A DNA stretch of 64,000 nt from Procambarus clarkii. Lineage: Eukaryota > Arthropoda > Malacostraca > Decapoda > Cambaridae. The stretch lies in assembly GCF_040958095.1 (NCBI RefSeq), contig NC_091175.1:17233975-17297974 (forward strand), read 5' to 3'. Each line of letters starts with the position of its first letter. The first letter of the stretch is position 1. Under the pieces are notes generated by a model. That model searched no databases. It was not told where the DNA came from and saw nothing but the letters and a program-made list of their open reading frames with translations. The position numbers and the translations under genes are program-made. Below are positions 49,641 to 62,715 of this stretch, one piece after another.

Positions 49641-51128
49641 TCAATATTTGGCGGTGTCGTCGTAGTAGGCTGGGTACTTGTAGGAGGCGCGGAAGCCTAG
49701 TTGACACGAAGGATTCGTCAACAGACGCTGGGATTCGAACATGTCCCGAACGTTCGGAAAACCGGAGTCTGCCCCTCCGGCGCCAGTACCGGTTGTCTCC
49801 AGGGGTTGAGAGTACCAGGAGGAGTGCGACCGGGAGTATGCCGCAGCCGCCGCCGCAGCTTGCATACTCATGCCGCCCACTACGGGCGTGCTGCCGTTCA
49901 TGGCCGCACTGCCGCAGGCGGTCATCTCGTCGGCTGCGGCAGTGGGAAACACCGCAGGCGCCCGGGCGTCGCTGTACTGGCAATAACTCACTGTGTCGTA
50001 GTACATATTGGAGCGATATTGCTGTGCTTCCGTGAGGAGAGCCCCCGGGCTGGCCTCCCGTACATCACGCGACCCCGGCACGAGGTTATCCACACTGAAC
50101 GATGACCCCACATCCAGATATGACCCCTCGTGACCCCCGGCGCCCGAGGGGGCGGGCAGGGTGTTGGGGGGAAGGTGGCCGTGGGCGTGTAAGGGCGGCG
50201 TGTGGTTGTGTAGGGGCGGCGTGTGGGTGTGGGCGTGCAGAGGCGGCGTATGTGTGACAGTCTTGACTTCAGGAAGACAGGCTGGGGGAAGATCGGGGGA
50301 GTCCTGGGGCTCTGTTTTGGGCTGACAGAGGGGGGAGATGGGGGTGCCGCCCCCCACCTGCACCCCATCCCCCTCCTGTTGACCTGTTACTACTGACCGT
50401 GGTTGCTGCGACTGCTGCTGCTGCTGCTGCGCCGCCTGCGGCTGCTGCGGAGGCTGCGGCGGAATACCTACAGCAGTACCATCGGGCTGCTGTTGTCGCT
50501 GATCCTCAGAGCCCGTGGGCGTCTGCTGTTGCTGCTGCTGCTGCTGCTGTTGCTGTTCTTGTTGCCGCTTCAACACATCATCCTTCTCGCGAGTCAATCC
50601 TGCGTCCTTCTTCTTAAACCGCTTGCGGCGCCGCAGGTACGATCCGTTGTCGAACATATTGCGGGCCTCAGGATCCAGGGTCCAATAGGAGCCCTTACCG
50701 GGCTTCTTATCATCCCTGGGGATCTTAACGAAGCACTCGTTAAGACTCAAATTGTGCCTGATAGAGTTCTGCCACCCCTGCTTGTTCTCCCGGTAATAGG
50801 GGAACCGCTCCATGATAAATTGGTAGATGCCGTTAAGGGTCACTCGCTGGTCCGGGTTGTTCTGGATGGCCATGGTGATTAGAGCGATGTAGGAATATGG
50901 GGGTTTCACCATGTCCTTTGGAGGGGGGTGTTGCTGGGGACTGTAGCCGTAGGGGTGGTAGCGCCCCATGGCGCTGTAGCCGTCGTAGCAATAGGCGTTG
51001 GGTCCCATTGTTGACATCTGTTGCAGCGCCGCCGGCGGGTAGGTAGCCGCTGCATGGCGGTAATATGACTGCTGGTCGCCAAATAGAGTGTGCATTTTAA
51101 CGGGGTAAGCTGACCATTGATCACACAT
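49641..51128 (-). CDS. FoxC: FoxC/crocodile-type forkhead transcription factor, single exon
   Basis: Complete 495-residue open frame ending in TGA. The forkhead (winged-helix) DNA-binding domain spans about residues 75-170. It opens with [15 protein letters not shown], carries the recognition-helix segment [15 protein letters not shown] at about 119-133, and ends in a basic wing with [10 protein letters not shown]. The [10 protein letters not shown] entry and the [10 protein letters not shown] segment fit FoxC (vertebrate FOXC1/2, insect crocodile), a nuclear regulator of mesoderm and head patterning. The N-terminus has a QSYYR motif. Residues 342-350 (SSFSVDNLV) resemble the eh1-like Groucho-binding motif known in Fox proteins. 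A polyglutamine run lies at about 189-202, His/Pro/Thr-rich short repeats at about 293-317 and a short polyalanine run at about 424-430. No intron is apparent, as is common for FoxC. The first ATG is used here, but Met12 (MHTLFGDQQ) is a plausible alternative. The family call is firm; the exact start is less so. Confidence 0.95.
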   Translation of the reverse strand: MCDQWSAYPVKMHTLFGDQQSYYRHAAATYPPAALQQMSTMGPNAYCYDGYSAMGRYHPYGYSPQQHPPPKDMVKPPYSYIALITMAIQNNPDQRVTLNGIYQFIMERFPYYRENKQGWQNSIRHNLSLNECFVKIPRDDKKPGKGSYWTLDPEARNMFDNGSYLRRRKRFKKKDAGLTREKDDVLKRQQEQQQQQQQQQQQTPTGSEDQRQQQPDGTAVGIPPQPPQQPQAAQQQQQQSQQPRSVVTGQQEGDGVQVGGGTPISPLCQPKTEPQDSPDLPPACLPEVKTVTHTPPLHAHTHTPPLHNHTPPLHAHGHLPPNTLPAPSGAGGHEGSYLDVGSSFSVDNLVPGSRDVREASPGALLTEAQQYRSNMYYDTVSYCQYSDARAPAVFPTAAADEMTACGSAAMNGSTPVVGGMSMQAAAAAAAYSRSHSSWYSQPLETTGTGAGGADSGFPNVRDMFESQRLLTNPSCQLGFRASYKYPAYYDDTAKY

Positions 51129-51460
51129 GGTTACACAGCATTATGGGGTCTACCGTGAGGTAGACTCGGGTTTACCTCCGGGTGAAGAGGCACAGACAAG
51201 CGGCCACCCCCTAGGGGCGGACGGACGGGAGGGCGGTGGTGGCGGGTGTTCGTGCTGCTGCTGTGAGCGGTGATGCGGGGCGGTGGAGGGGCACAGAAAC
51301 ACCGTTCGACACCCAGGCTGCTCCACCACACACCACAAACACACACCCACACACTGTTCGATAATGTTCACTTCCCCCCCCCGGCCACACACCGCTGTCA
51401 ACTTAGACGGCAGACAGAAGCGCCCGCGACACTATACTGTCAAGTTAGCGGAAGTGTATG

Positions 51461-51510
51461 CGGGCGGAGGTGGGCGGGTAGGAGTGGGCGGGCGGAGATG
51501 GGCGGCCAGG
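51461..51510. promoter_or_regulatory. GC-box cluster upstream of FoxC
   Basis: At least four GGGCGG or GGGCGGG boxes occur in 50 bp, about 330-380 bp upstream of the FoxC start codon, within CpG-rich DNA that continues from the coding region. This fits a TATA-less CpG-island promoter or 5' UTR. The transcription start cannot be placed from sequence alone. Confidence 0.45.
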
Positions 51511-51915
51511 AGTAATCCTCGGTACGGGCGTAGCTGTCTAACGGCGCTGTCTACGTGATGTAATCCCGTCTTTTCTGTCCCTTGATCTTGACCGTCACTG
51601 GCACGATGTCTAAGTTCCGTTCACAAATCAGGACAAATTCGTCACCTTCCTCGAGGGCAAAATTCTTGGCTCGTCGCTTGATTAAAATTGTGAAAACACA
51701 TCGACAGTCTTTTTCTTATGATTCCAACAATGCTTAAGCAAACAGTAGTGTTGCTACTCTAAACACCGCAAGAATTAGTCGTGGCTGCTAAGTCAACAAA
51801 CGGCCGCCACCGCACCGAGTTACTCTCTGGTTCCGCTCCAAAGGCCGACTGAACTATCTTAAAGTCTAGGAAAATTTACTTTAAGCCAACAGTTTAATCC
51901 TTCGCCATGTTATAT

Positions 51916-52070
51916 TTAGGCTCCGCCCACGAGCCTCTCGACCAACCAGCGCGCAGCTGCCTCGCCCTCTTGCCAATGAGTGGCCGCCTATTGTCGGCGA
52001 CGACCAATTCCCACGCGGTTTTCGTGAGTTATGTGTCGAGACTCCGCCCATTGATATCATATGATTGGTA
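51916..52070. promoter_or_regulatory. CCAAT/GC-box cluster, possible distal or bidirectional promoter
   Basis: Two CCAAT boxes on the plus strand (51973, 52004), one inverted ATTGG (52064) and two CTCCGCCCA-type GC boxes (51921, 52042) fall within 155 bp, about 800-950 bp upstream of the FoxC ATG. Clustered NF-Y and Sp sites are typical of housekeeping or bidirectional promoters. Which gene it would serve is inference. Confidence 0.35.
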
Positions 52071-52130
52071 ACCGAGGGGAGCAAATTACTGGCCCTGCCC
52101 CTCGCAATTTTCCCCCTTTAATCTGAGGGG

Positions 52131-53501
52131 ACAATTCCCAAGACTCAGAGGGTAATTTGGTGCCAACACTTCTAACCCCTCTGCCAGAGACGATAATCCA
52201 GCCTAAAGAGATTAGCTCCAGCTCAATAAAAGTTATCCAAACACGGTGGCTTGGGGAGGGGGGGATGGGGGGAGAGAAGGGAGGGGAGGAGAGGGGAATG
52301 GGAGACTGAGAAAACACACCGGGCCCCCAAAACAGGTTTACACTGCGGTTTTGACAAATCCACCGTAATAAAGTCCTACCTGGCCCCGTTGGGGCTAACG
52401 GAAGACCTGGCCATGATCACATCCAGTCTTGAACTAGTAGTGTTGGTGGGCGTGCTGGATGGGCTTCAAGCCGAGCCGAGGACTTCACGTACAGTTCCTG
52501 AAAATCGTAGGGAACAACAATCCTGGAATCCATTGGGAAGCACAAGAGTTTCTTAAAAAAAAAAATGGAATAAAAACAAAATAAAAGAACGAAATACCTC
52601 ACTAAACTCAAGGATCGAAACGACACGTCAAGGGAGTCTTCAAAGAACCATAAAGACTCAGCGAAATTCTCCCAAAAATGCCAGGAGCCCCGTCAATAAA
52701 TATAGGCTTCCAGGAGTGGGTTCCAGGCGGCCATGGAGGAAGCTCCGCCCCTTCCAGCAGGAGGCGAGCCAGGCTAGTCAGCCAACTGGTAACGCCTCCT
52801 TCGTCCCCACCACACAACGCGCTTCGCCTATCCCTTCCTCAGGTTAGTGAGCTTAGCAAGAGATCCCTATAAACATCGGTAATTACAATTCATTTATAGG
52901 CGCTTATTGCTTCATAGCATCTCACTAGCGCCCCCTTGTGGCCGGGATGTTGTAAAGTGTTATTTTGGTTTTAAACGCATCGTGGGGTTTGTTGTGTAAG
53001 GCAAGTGTCGTATAGTTACCGGCTGTTTGTTGTGCTAATTCTCTGTAGAGGTAAATGAGTGCTGCTGGCGGTTTGTTGTAATAATTATCCATAGTGTTAA
53101 ATTAGTACAGGCAGTTTTGACAATAATTTTCCATAGAGGTAATTAAGTGATATCTATTTATTCAGATAATTGCCCAAACAGGTCGATAATTACTGGCTGT
53201 TAGTTGTGTTAATGACTCCTAATAACGAACGAACCATATATTGACAGTTTTAAAACTCTCGAAGAAGTTCAAACTATTGGGAAAACGATAATTACTTACA
53301 AATACAATTACTTACATATACAAGCTACCGGCCCGTCACCAGGGCCCGCGACTATGACGATAAACATAGTTTTTAATTTAAAGAACTTTATTTTGTAAAT
53401 ATAAAAATGCGTGGATTAGTTAGATTCAATTAATTAATATGTTTTATATGAGATTGGGTGTTTAATGCTGATTTATAGCCTCAAGAAAAAACAAATGCTA
53501 T

Positions 53502-53508
<7 letters not shown>
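52131..53508. other. Non-coding stretch upstream of FoxC
   Basis: An open, GC-balanced segment at 52678-52850 ends at CCTCAGGTTAGTGAG, a donor-like site on plus, but no protein family is recognised. Beyond 52880 it is AT-rich. Confidence 0.3.

Positions 53509-53572
<64 letters not shown>
53509..53572. repeat. TA microsatellite
   Basis: Pure TA just left of the 15-bp array. Confidence 0.95.
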
Positions 53573-53574
<2 letters not shown>

Positions 53575-53689
53575 CAATAAACATAAAGAACTCACTCGGA
53601 TGATTTAAGGTGATATAAAACATTACTGGTATACTAGTATTTAGAACCCCCTGTACTTGTGCTGGTAGGGCAGTGTGGCTTGTAAATAG

Positions 53690-56012
53690 TGTACCCCAGG
53701 GTACTGTACCCCCGGGGTAATGTACCCCAGGGTAATGTACCCCAGGGTACTGTACCCCCGGGGTAATGTACCCCAGGGTAATGTACCCCAGGGTACTGTA
53801 CCCCAAGGGTAATGTACCCCAGGGTAATGTACCCCAGGGTACTGTACCCCAAGGGTAATGTACCCCAGGGTAATGTACCCCAGGATACTGTACCCCAAGG
53901 GTAATGTACCCCAGGGTAATGTACCCCAGGATACTGTACCCCAAGGGTAATGTACCCCAGGGTAATGTACCCCAGGGTACTGTACCCCAAGGGTAATGTA
54001 CCCCAGGGTAATGTACCCCAGGGCAATGTACCCCAGGGTAATGTTCCCCAAGGTAATGTTCCCCAGGGTAATGTACCCCAGGGTAATGTACCCCCCCCCC
54101 CCAAGGATAATGTACCACCAGGGTAATGTATCCCAGGGTAATGTTCCCCAGGGTAATGTACCCCAGGGTAATGTACCCCAGGTAATGTATCCCAGGGTAA
54201 TGTATCCCAGGGTAATGTACCACCAGGGTAATGTATCCCAGGGTAATGTATCCCAGGGTAATGTTCCCCAGGGTAATGTACCCCAGGGTAATGTACCCCC
54301 CCAGGGTAATGTACCAGCAGGGTAATGTATCCCAGGGTAATGTTCCCCAGGGTAATGTACCCAAGGGTAATGTACCCCAGGTAATGTATCCCAGGGTAAT
54401 GTTCCCCGGGGTAATGTACCCCAGGGTAATGTACCCCAGGTAATGTATCCCAGGGTAATGTATCCCAGGGTAATGTACCACCAGGGTAATGTATCCCAGG
54501 GTAATGTATCCCAGGGTAATGTACCCCCCAGGGTAATGTACCACCAGGGTAATGTATCCCAGGGTAATGTTCCCCAGGGTAATGTACCCCAGGGTAATGT
54601 ACCCCAGGGTAATGTACCCCAGGTAATGTATCCCAGGGTAAAGTACCCCAGGGTAATGTATCCCAGGGTAATGTACCCCCCCAGGGTAATGTACCACCAG
54701 GGTAATGTATCCCAAGGTAATGTTCCCCAGGGTAATGTACCCCAGGGTAATGTACCCCAGGGTAATGTACCCCAGGTAATGTATCCCAGGGTAATGTATC
54801 CCAGGGTAATGTACCCCCAGGGTAATGTATCCCAGGGTAATGTTCCCCAGGGTAATGTACCCCAGGGTAATGTACCCCAGAGTAATGTACCTCAGGGTAG
54901 TGTACCCCAGGGTAATGTACCCCAGGTAATGTATCCCAGGGTAATGTATCCCAGGGTAATGTACCCCCAGGGAAATGTATCCCAGGGTAATGTACCCCAG
55001 GGTAATGTACTTCAGGGTAGTGTACCCCAGGGTAATGTTCCCCAGGGTAATGTACCCCAGGGTAATGTACCCCCTGGGTAATGTACCCCAGGGTAATGTA
55101 CCCCAGGGTAATGTACCCCCAGGGTAATGTACCCTAGGGTAATGTACCCCAGGGTAATGTTCCCTAGGGTAATGTACCCCCAGGGTAATGTACCCCAGGG
55201 TAATGTACCCCAGGGTAATGTTCCCCATGGTAATGTACCCCCAGGGTAATGTACCCCAGGGTAATGCTCCCCCAAGGTAATGTTCCCCAGGGTAATGTTC
55301 CCCAGGGTAATGTATCCCAGGGTAATGTTCCCCAAAGTAATGTTCTCCAGGGTAATGTACTTCAGGGAAGTGTACCCCAGGGTAATGTACCCCAGGGTAA
55401 TGTACCCTAAAGTAATGTTCCCTAGGGTAATGTACCCCAGGGTAATGTACCCCCCGGTAATGTACCCCAGGGTAATGTACCCCAGGGTAATGTACCAGAG
55501 GGTAATGTACCCCCAGGGTAATGTACCCGAGGGTAATGTTCCCCAGGGTAATGTTCCCCAGGGTAATGTATCCCAGGGTAATGTTCCCCAAAGTAATGTT
55601 CTCCAGGGTAATGTACTTCAGGGAAGTGTACCCCAGGGTAATGTACCCCAGGGTAATGTACCCCAGGGTAATGTACCCCAGGGTAATGCACCCCAGAGTA
55701 ATGTACCCCCAGGGTAATGTACCCCCCGGTAATGTACCCCAGGGTAATGTACCCCAGGGTAATGTACCCCCAGGGTAATGTACCCCCAGGGTAATGTACC
55801 GAGGGTAATGTACCCCCCAGGGTAATGTTCCTTAGGGTAATATACGCCAGGGTAATGTACCCCAAAGTAATGTTCCCCAGGGTAGTGTACCCCAGGGCAA
55901 TGTTCCCCAGGGTACTGTACCCCCCAGGGTAATGTACCCCCCAGGGTAATGTACCCCCAGGGTAATGTACCCCAAGGTAATGTAGCCCAGGGTAATGTAC
56001 CCCCCAGGGTAA
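53690..56012. repeat. 2.3-kb minisatellite, 15-bp unit
   Basis: About 150 units of GGGTAATGTACCCCA. Variants (TATCCCA, TTCCCCA, TACTGTACCCC, CACCA) are arranged in higher-order blocks, for example units ending TACTGTACCCC every third unit at 53700-53990. GGGTA, ATG, TACCC is an inverted repeat in each unit. The 15-bp period gives hundreds of open codons in several frames (YITLG on minus, VMYPR on plus). These are not genes. Confidence 0.96.
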
Positions 56013-57181
56013 TGTGTTCGAACCTCTTCTGTAGGTTTTACTTGGCCATCACCATGAGGTCAATCCCGTAGGCTTGAGACGTTGCAAATGCTAGCAATTT
56101 GGGTTTGCAGGAGACTTGCAAGAAACATAAATCTCCTTAATGAAACTCTAAACACCATTTTTGTCTCGAGGTCGACGTCGGCAAGATGCTGTTCTCTCTC
56201 ATAAACGGCTCCAACGAAGCAATCTCATAGATTCACCAAACAAGCCGCCTATCGTAAGATAAACAAGTTAAACTTGATCTCATTCACTCAAATCGTCGGA
56301 GATTCGAACTCGGGCCTCAAAAAGTACGAGATTGATGTCCTACCAAACCAAGCCTTTGGGGGCTCTCAGTAAGAAAGGACCTCAGAAGTATCTAACTGAG
56401 ATTTTTAGCTTTCCCAGGGGCGCCGCTAAATTTTACATTAATATATTACTCAGCAATGATTATTTTTGGGGGTGGAGATTTATTTCAATAAATTTAAACT
56501 ATAACTATTGGGAAGAAAATACAGAAGAGATGCTGGTTTGAGTGTATTTCATTAAGTTGACAAAACGCTTCTGTACCATTCTCTCCCTCAAAAATAATCT
56601 TTAGTAAACATTTGTTGTCATATGACTATCATATAATCTCATTTGCAATATTTGAGCAATTTTGATGATCGCATTATCCAAAATAAGCTCAGTTATGAAA
56701 CTAATTATTACTATTAGTATTAGTATTTTTATTATTATTATTATTATTATCATTATTATTAATAATTTTTTATTGTTTTTATTTAAAAATTATTTTGAAG
56801 TTAGCAAGCTAGTACTGAACATTTGTACTTGTCTTCAGCAGTTCTGAGGTTTTATGCTTTTTTTATTGAATCCTGTTCGTGTGTGTAATTTGTCACTTAT
56901 TTACGAAGGGAACTATCAGGGGGAACTATGAGAGATTTTAGAATTGTGTCTGTGCCACTAGGGTTCGTGTCGCCAGCCAGCCTGGGGCCGAGAGGCGATC
57001 CGTAAATTTTACGTATTTCAGGTGATTGCTTTCGGAATTGTTTTGTTTGTACAAGAAGAAGATCTGTTATGTTGTAACATATTGCATCAATTGTTTTATG
57101 GTTTATTCTTGAGGCGGGAGACGCGTAGAGAAGCTAAATGCCGGTTATCCATGTTGTGAAGTTTGTAGATCATGATAGCGA
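56013..57181. other. AT-rich non-coding stretch
   Basis: A minus-strand T-arm-like GATTCGAACTCGGGCC at about 56300 suggests a SINE fragment. A TTA repeat lies at 56700-56760. No gene. Confidence 0.45.
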
Positions 57182-57296
57182 AGACCCCTGATAGCGCAGA
57201 CCCCTGATAGCGCAGACCCCCTGATAGCGCAGACCCCTGATAGCACAGTCCCCCTGATAGCGCAGACCCCTGATAGCGCAGACCCCTGATAGCGCA
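57182..57296. repeat. Minisatellite, 15-16-bp unit
   Basis: About seven copies of CCCTGATAGCGCAGAC. Confidence 0.9.
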
Positions 57297-58484
57297 GAGG
57301 ACAACACGTCAATGTTTCCTGTCAGGTCTATGGTCACTTAGGAGTCAAGTTAGTTTCCTGAGAAGTGCATTTACATGGTTTGTTTGATCAGAGATATCTA
57401 AGAAATCGTCAAGCGATCGTGCGTGATGGCAATGGTTAATGTTATCGATAAGGATAGCAATACCGATATAGAAGCTCATCTATATCGATTGTAATATCGT
57501 GTCGATGTCTATATCTAGATGCTCAGTAAGATAATGTGTTGGTTGGTTGCTTTTCCACTGAGGGTGGTAGCATGCGCAGAAGAGAATTGATTTCAGGGCC
57601 TTCGACCGAAAGAAGGTTCATTCTATGAGTAGCCGGTTCACGTCCAAGGGTTGAGCCTGCAAGATGTTATGAAAGCAGACAGCGACAGCCTCTATCAGGC
57701 TGTCTGTTTGCCCTGTACCCTACAGATAATCTCGTGATTTTAAACCGAAATTACTTGGAACCCGAGCCATCAACGACAGGTCTCGATAGATACCACTGAT
57801 TCAGCTTTGATATTACTTTAACCGTACTTTAGGTCTTTCTAGCGCTCGTTAGGGAACTCCCTAATGTCAGCAGTGATAATAGTCCAGCTGTCAGTTCGTT
57901 TTTTACTGATTGGCAGTAGTATATTGATAGTAAACATTAGTAAACAGTATTCCGTGTTTATATTTGTATTCCAAATTGATGGAATTATATAAGCTCAACC
58001 AGCAAATGAATGGGCTACCTTTCTCTCTGGCTCAGTTGTGGATATCTCCAAGAGGTTCGCAGATATCTTTATGATGGTTAAAAGGATTGATATATTGAGT
58101 AAGGCTGAGTAACGAGGTTTCTAATATGTATTGTTAGTCTTTGCTAACTAAATTATTATATATTTGCTGTTATTTTACACGTTAATATAATTATTCTGAA
58201 TGTTCAAATCTAGAACCACAGTTATTCTATGCAGTTTTCTGTGCCCAAAATGCGTTCCATAATTTTGGGGTATTTTGAGTGGTGGGAGCGGAGCTTAGAT
58301 ATTTAAGGATTTAGCTTAGATAATACTCTGTGCAAAGGGAATATCTCTCTGGCAGTCATATATCTCACCTCTTTTGCTGTAGTGTTAATATTATTTATTG
58401 AAGTACTTGTAGAAATTTGTTAATTACTACTATTATTATTATTAGTATTAATAATGGTAATGTCTTCTCACAGAGATAATAACA
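57297..58484. other. AT-rich non-coding stretch
   Basis: Nothing supported. Confidence 0.45.
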
Positions 58485-58630
58485 TGGAATAAAAACTCAC
58501 ATTTGTGTATTTGTAAAATTTATGTAAGGAAATTGGTTTAAGATTTGATGTAAAAGACTAGTGGATATTTCATGGTGTATATTGCTTTACATAAATTTCA
58601 CAAATACGCAAGTATAGGTTTTTATCCAAT
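58485..58630. repeat. Imperfect palindrome, about 40-bp arms
   Basis: AATAAAAACTCACATTTGTG and TTTGTAAAATTTATGTAA on the left mirror TTACATAAATTTCACAAA and AAGTATAGGTTTTTATCC on the right. Probably a small fold-back element. Confidence 0.5.
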
Positions 58631-58667
58631 ATTGGTATTATTCAGAGGGGTTTCTCTTCTTTTAACC

Positions 58668-58870
58668 ATGTCATGGCTTGGTTGTCTGGGGCGTGTGGCT
58701 GGGAATATCCAGCGCACAGGTTCGAATCCTCCTTACGGCTCCTGTTGATTTTCTCAAGGAAAGAGCAATGTGTCGAACCACTTGGACTGATCGGTAGAGT
58801 GAAATTCTCGCATCTGCATGATAGCGTTCGATCCCCAAAGGTCCAGGTTGACGGAAACTATTCCTTCCCT
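58668..58870 (+). mobile_element. Two adjacent tRNA-like SINE fragments
   Basis: The first has B box AGGTTCGAATCCTCC at about 58718. The second has A-box-like GGACTGATCGGTAGAGTG and B-box-like GCGTTCGATCCCC at about 58824. Neither makes a full tRNA cloverleaf. Confidence 0.5.

Positions 58871-60042
<1,172 letters not shown>

Positions 60043-60112
<70 letters not shown>
60043..60112. repeat. TA microsatellite
   Basis: Right flank of the MITE at 59672. Confidence 0.95.
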
Positions 60113-60115
<3 letters not shown>

Positions 60116-60689
60116 CTAGTATACATACTAGTATGTATCCAACAAGTGCTGTTATCTACCGTTTGCTAGTATGAATACATGGGCCATGTATCGACCACCG
60201 CAAGTATACATCCTCGAGCTATGTATAACCACCTATGTATATGTACTGTTATACATTTGATTCAGAAATGCACAACAGGACTGTCAATTTCCACAAATTA
60301 GTTATTATGTTGTCTAATTCTGATGTATCAAACAATTCAGGCCCCGTGTGGAACATGCATACGTCAGACTGTTAGTGTCGTCTAACAGCCTGGTTGATCC
60401 GACCACCAACTAGGAGGCTTAGTCAGCGCCCAGGCTGCGGGGAATTTGATCCTCAGAGCTACCTCAAAGCAACCTCAAGGTAGGGTTAGGTCCCCCAGGG
60501 ACCCATGCAGCCACTCAGCTTCCTAGCGATGGAGTAAGACTTGAAGCATAAACAGGAGATACTTGTCATCAATGTTGACGCAACGATAAGAGTCAGGAGA
60601 CGTGGGAATCTTTCAGTTGATGCAGAAACCACCGTTTTGAAGGTCTGTCTTTAGTAACGCACTGGGATACATCTGCCTTTATATAGCTG
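60113..60689. other. Non-coding stretch with dispersed-repeat piece
   Basis: GTCGTCTAACAGCCTGGTTG at about 60385 is shared with 32683. CTCAAAGCAACCTCAAGGTA resembles SINE family A's tail. Confidence 0.45.
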
Positions 60690-61305
60690 CTCTAGACTAT
60701 ATGAAGGACTACATAGTGTGTGTCTAGAGCCAGGTGTGTGATACTATGGTACCTGGACATTTATACATCTGCCCTAGACTATATGAAGGGCTACATAGTG
60801 TGTGTCTAGAGCCAGGTGTGTGATACTATGGTACCTGGACATTTATACATCTGCCCTAGACTATATGAAGGGCTACATAGTGTGTGTCTAGAGCCAGGTG
60901 TGTGATACTATGGTACCTGGACATTTATACAGCTGCCCTAGACTATATGAAGGGTTACATAGTGTGTGCCAAGAGCCAGGTGTGTGATACTAAGGTACCT
61001 GGACATTTATACAGCTGCCCTAGACTATATGAAGGGCTACATAGTGTGTGTCTAGAGCCAGGTGTGTGATACAAAGGTACCTGGACATTTATACAGCTGC
61101 CCTAGACTGAATGAAGGGCTACATAGTGTGTGTCTAGAGCCAGGTGTGTGATACGATGGTACCTGGACATTTATACAGCTGCCCTAGACTATATGAAGGG
61201 CTACATAGTGTGTGTCTAGAGCCAGCTGTGTGATACAAAGGTACCTGGACATTTATACAGCTGCCCTAGACTATATGAAGGGCTACACAGTGTGTGTCTA
61301 GACCT
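60690..61305. repeat. Tandem repeat, 82-bp unit
   Basis: About 7.5 units (TCTAGAGCCAGGTGTGTGAT, GGTACCTGGACATTTATAC, GCCCTAGACTATATGAAGGG, CTACATAGTGTGTG). CCAGGT pairs with ACCTGG and GCCCT with AGGGC inside each unit. Copies differ by a few point changes only. Confidence 0.94.
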
Positions 61306-62052
61306 ATGTGGGACTAGAAATACAGATCTTGCAGGATGATCAGTCATAAATCTTTTCTAACAGCGTAGCTTCAAATAAATGGAATTACTATGAGAAAATT
61401 TCTGATCATTAACGTTTCCTGATAACATTAAAGGAATATCAGTATCGCACTTCGGTAGTCTCAACCAGTAAACATATAATTACGTATCGTACCTAGCGAT
61501 AACGTGAGATTATGTGTTGACCAAACCACACACTAGAAAGTGAAGGGACGACGACGTTTCGGTCCGTCCTGGACCATTCTCAAGTCAATTGTGAGATATT
61601 TCATGATATAGACAGATTTTGATATACATATTTCAGCCTCGTTATTGTGACTCCTCGGCTGCGTGAGATTATGTATCGTACAAAGCGATTATGAATACAG
61701 TAATACTAACTTTTTGCTTTAAAGGGCGTAGATAAAGGTAAGGACGCGTAGAGATGTTGTAGTGGAGTGTAAGGCGCCGCAGAAGAAGGTAGGGAGTTCT
61801 AGATGGAGGTAAGGAGGCTTAGAGGGAGAGAGAGGAGCTGGCGAAGGGTGTGGGAGAGTAGGGGGGGATGAAAGCTATAAGAGGAGGCTGTAATGGCTCC
61901 CAAGACGAGCATCACATACCCTGACCCCCTATAAACAGTGTTGAAGGTGACGCCATCTATGGGCAATATATTCGAGTCTTAGTGGGGTTCCAGCTCTATC
62001 GCGGGGAAATATACGGTTGAGGGTTCTGGCCTTACATGGGGTACCTGTTGGT
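61306..62052. other. Non-coding stretch
   Basis: GACGACGTTTCGGTCCGTCC at 61551 and TCTCAAGTCAATTGTGAG form a dispersed-repeat piece related to 47355 and 59147. Purine-rich part at 61740-61880. Confidence 0.45.
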
Positions 62053-62322
62053 CCTTATCTGATGCCCGGTGCCCACTCCTGGCACCATAGTCCTTATCTG
62101 ATGCCCGGTGCCCACTCCTGGCACCATAGTCCTTATCTGATGCCCGGTGCCCACTCCTGGCACCATAGTCCTTATCTGATGCCCGGTGCCCACTCCTGGC
62201 ACCATAGTCCTTATCTGATGCCCGGTGCCCACTCCTGGCACCATAGTCCTTATCTGATGCCCGGTGCCCACTCCTGGCACCATAGTCCTTATCTGATGCC
62301 CGGTGCCCACTCCTGGCACCAT
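62053..62322. repeat. Minisatellite, 39-bp unit, seven near-identical copies
   Basis: CCTTATCTGATGCCC, GGTGCC, CACTCCT, GGCACC, ATAGT. The central hairpin has 6-bp arms. Copies look identical, so the array is young. Frames through it are artefacts. Confidence 0.95.
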
Positions 62323-62664
62323 AGTATTCAGTAACCCGTTTCCAATGCCCATATATAGTCGTAATGGCTTGCCGCTTTTTCTTGATAATTCTATTACATT
62401 GCATTCCTAATGCCCATAGAACTTAGTGCCCAGGCATAGTACCCATTATTCACGTCTAGTATCTAGTGCCAACTTCTAGTACCCAGTCTCGAAGTGTAGT
62501 ACCCAATGCCCAGGCCTAGTGACTAGTGCCCCCGTTTGGGGCAGGGACGTGAACATCTGGAAAAGACATCACCAGCGGCATCCGTGACTCACCTTACGAG
62601 ATCTTCCCTCATTCTCACCCCCCCCCCTCACAACACAAGTTACCCCTCGTAACACAAAAGCCTT

Positions 62665-62715
<51 letters not shown>

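Noticed and set aside
49641-49660. Stop-codon readthrough or selenocysteine at the FoxC TGA because of the downstream hairpin
   Set aside because: An in-frame TAA follows within a few codons, and the hairpin lacks SECIS features.
53498-55591. 697-codon minus-strand open frame of YITLG/GVHYPG repeats
   Set aside because: Produced by the 15-bp minisatellite, which is open in several frames on both strands and runs into a TA array. No non-repeat domain.
58776-58840. Functional tRNA genes at 48189, 58668 or 58776
   Set aside because: A/B-box-like motifs are present, but acceptor stems and anticodon arms do not close. They are better explained as SINE heads.
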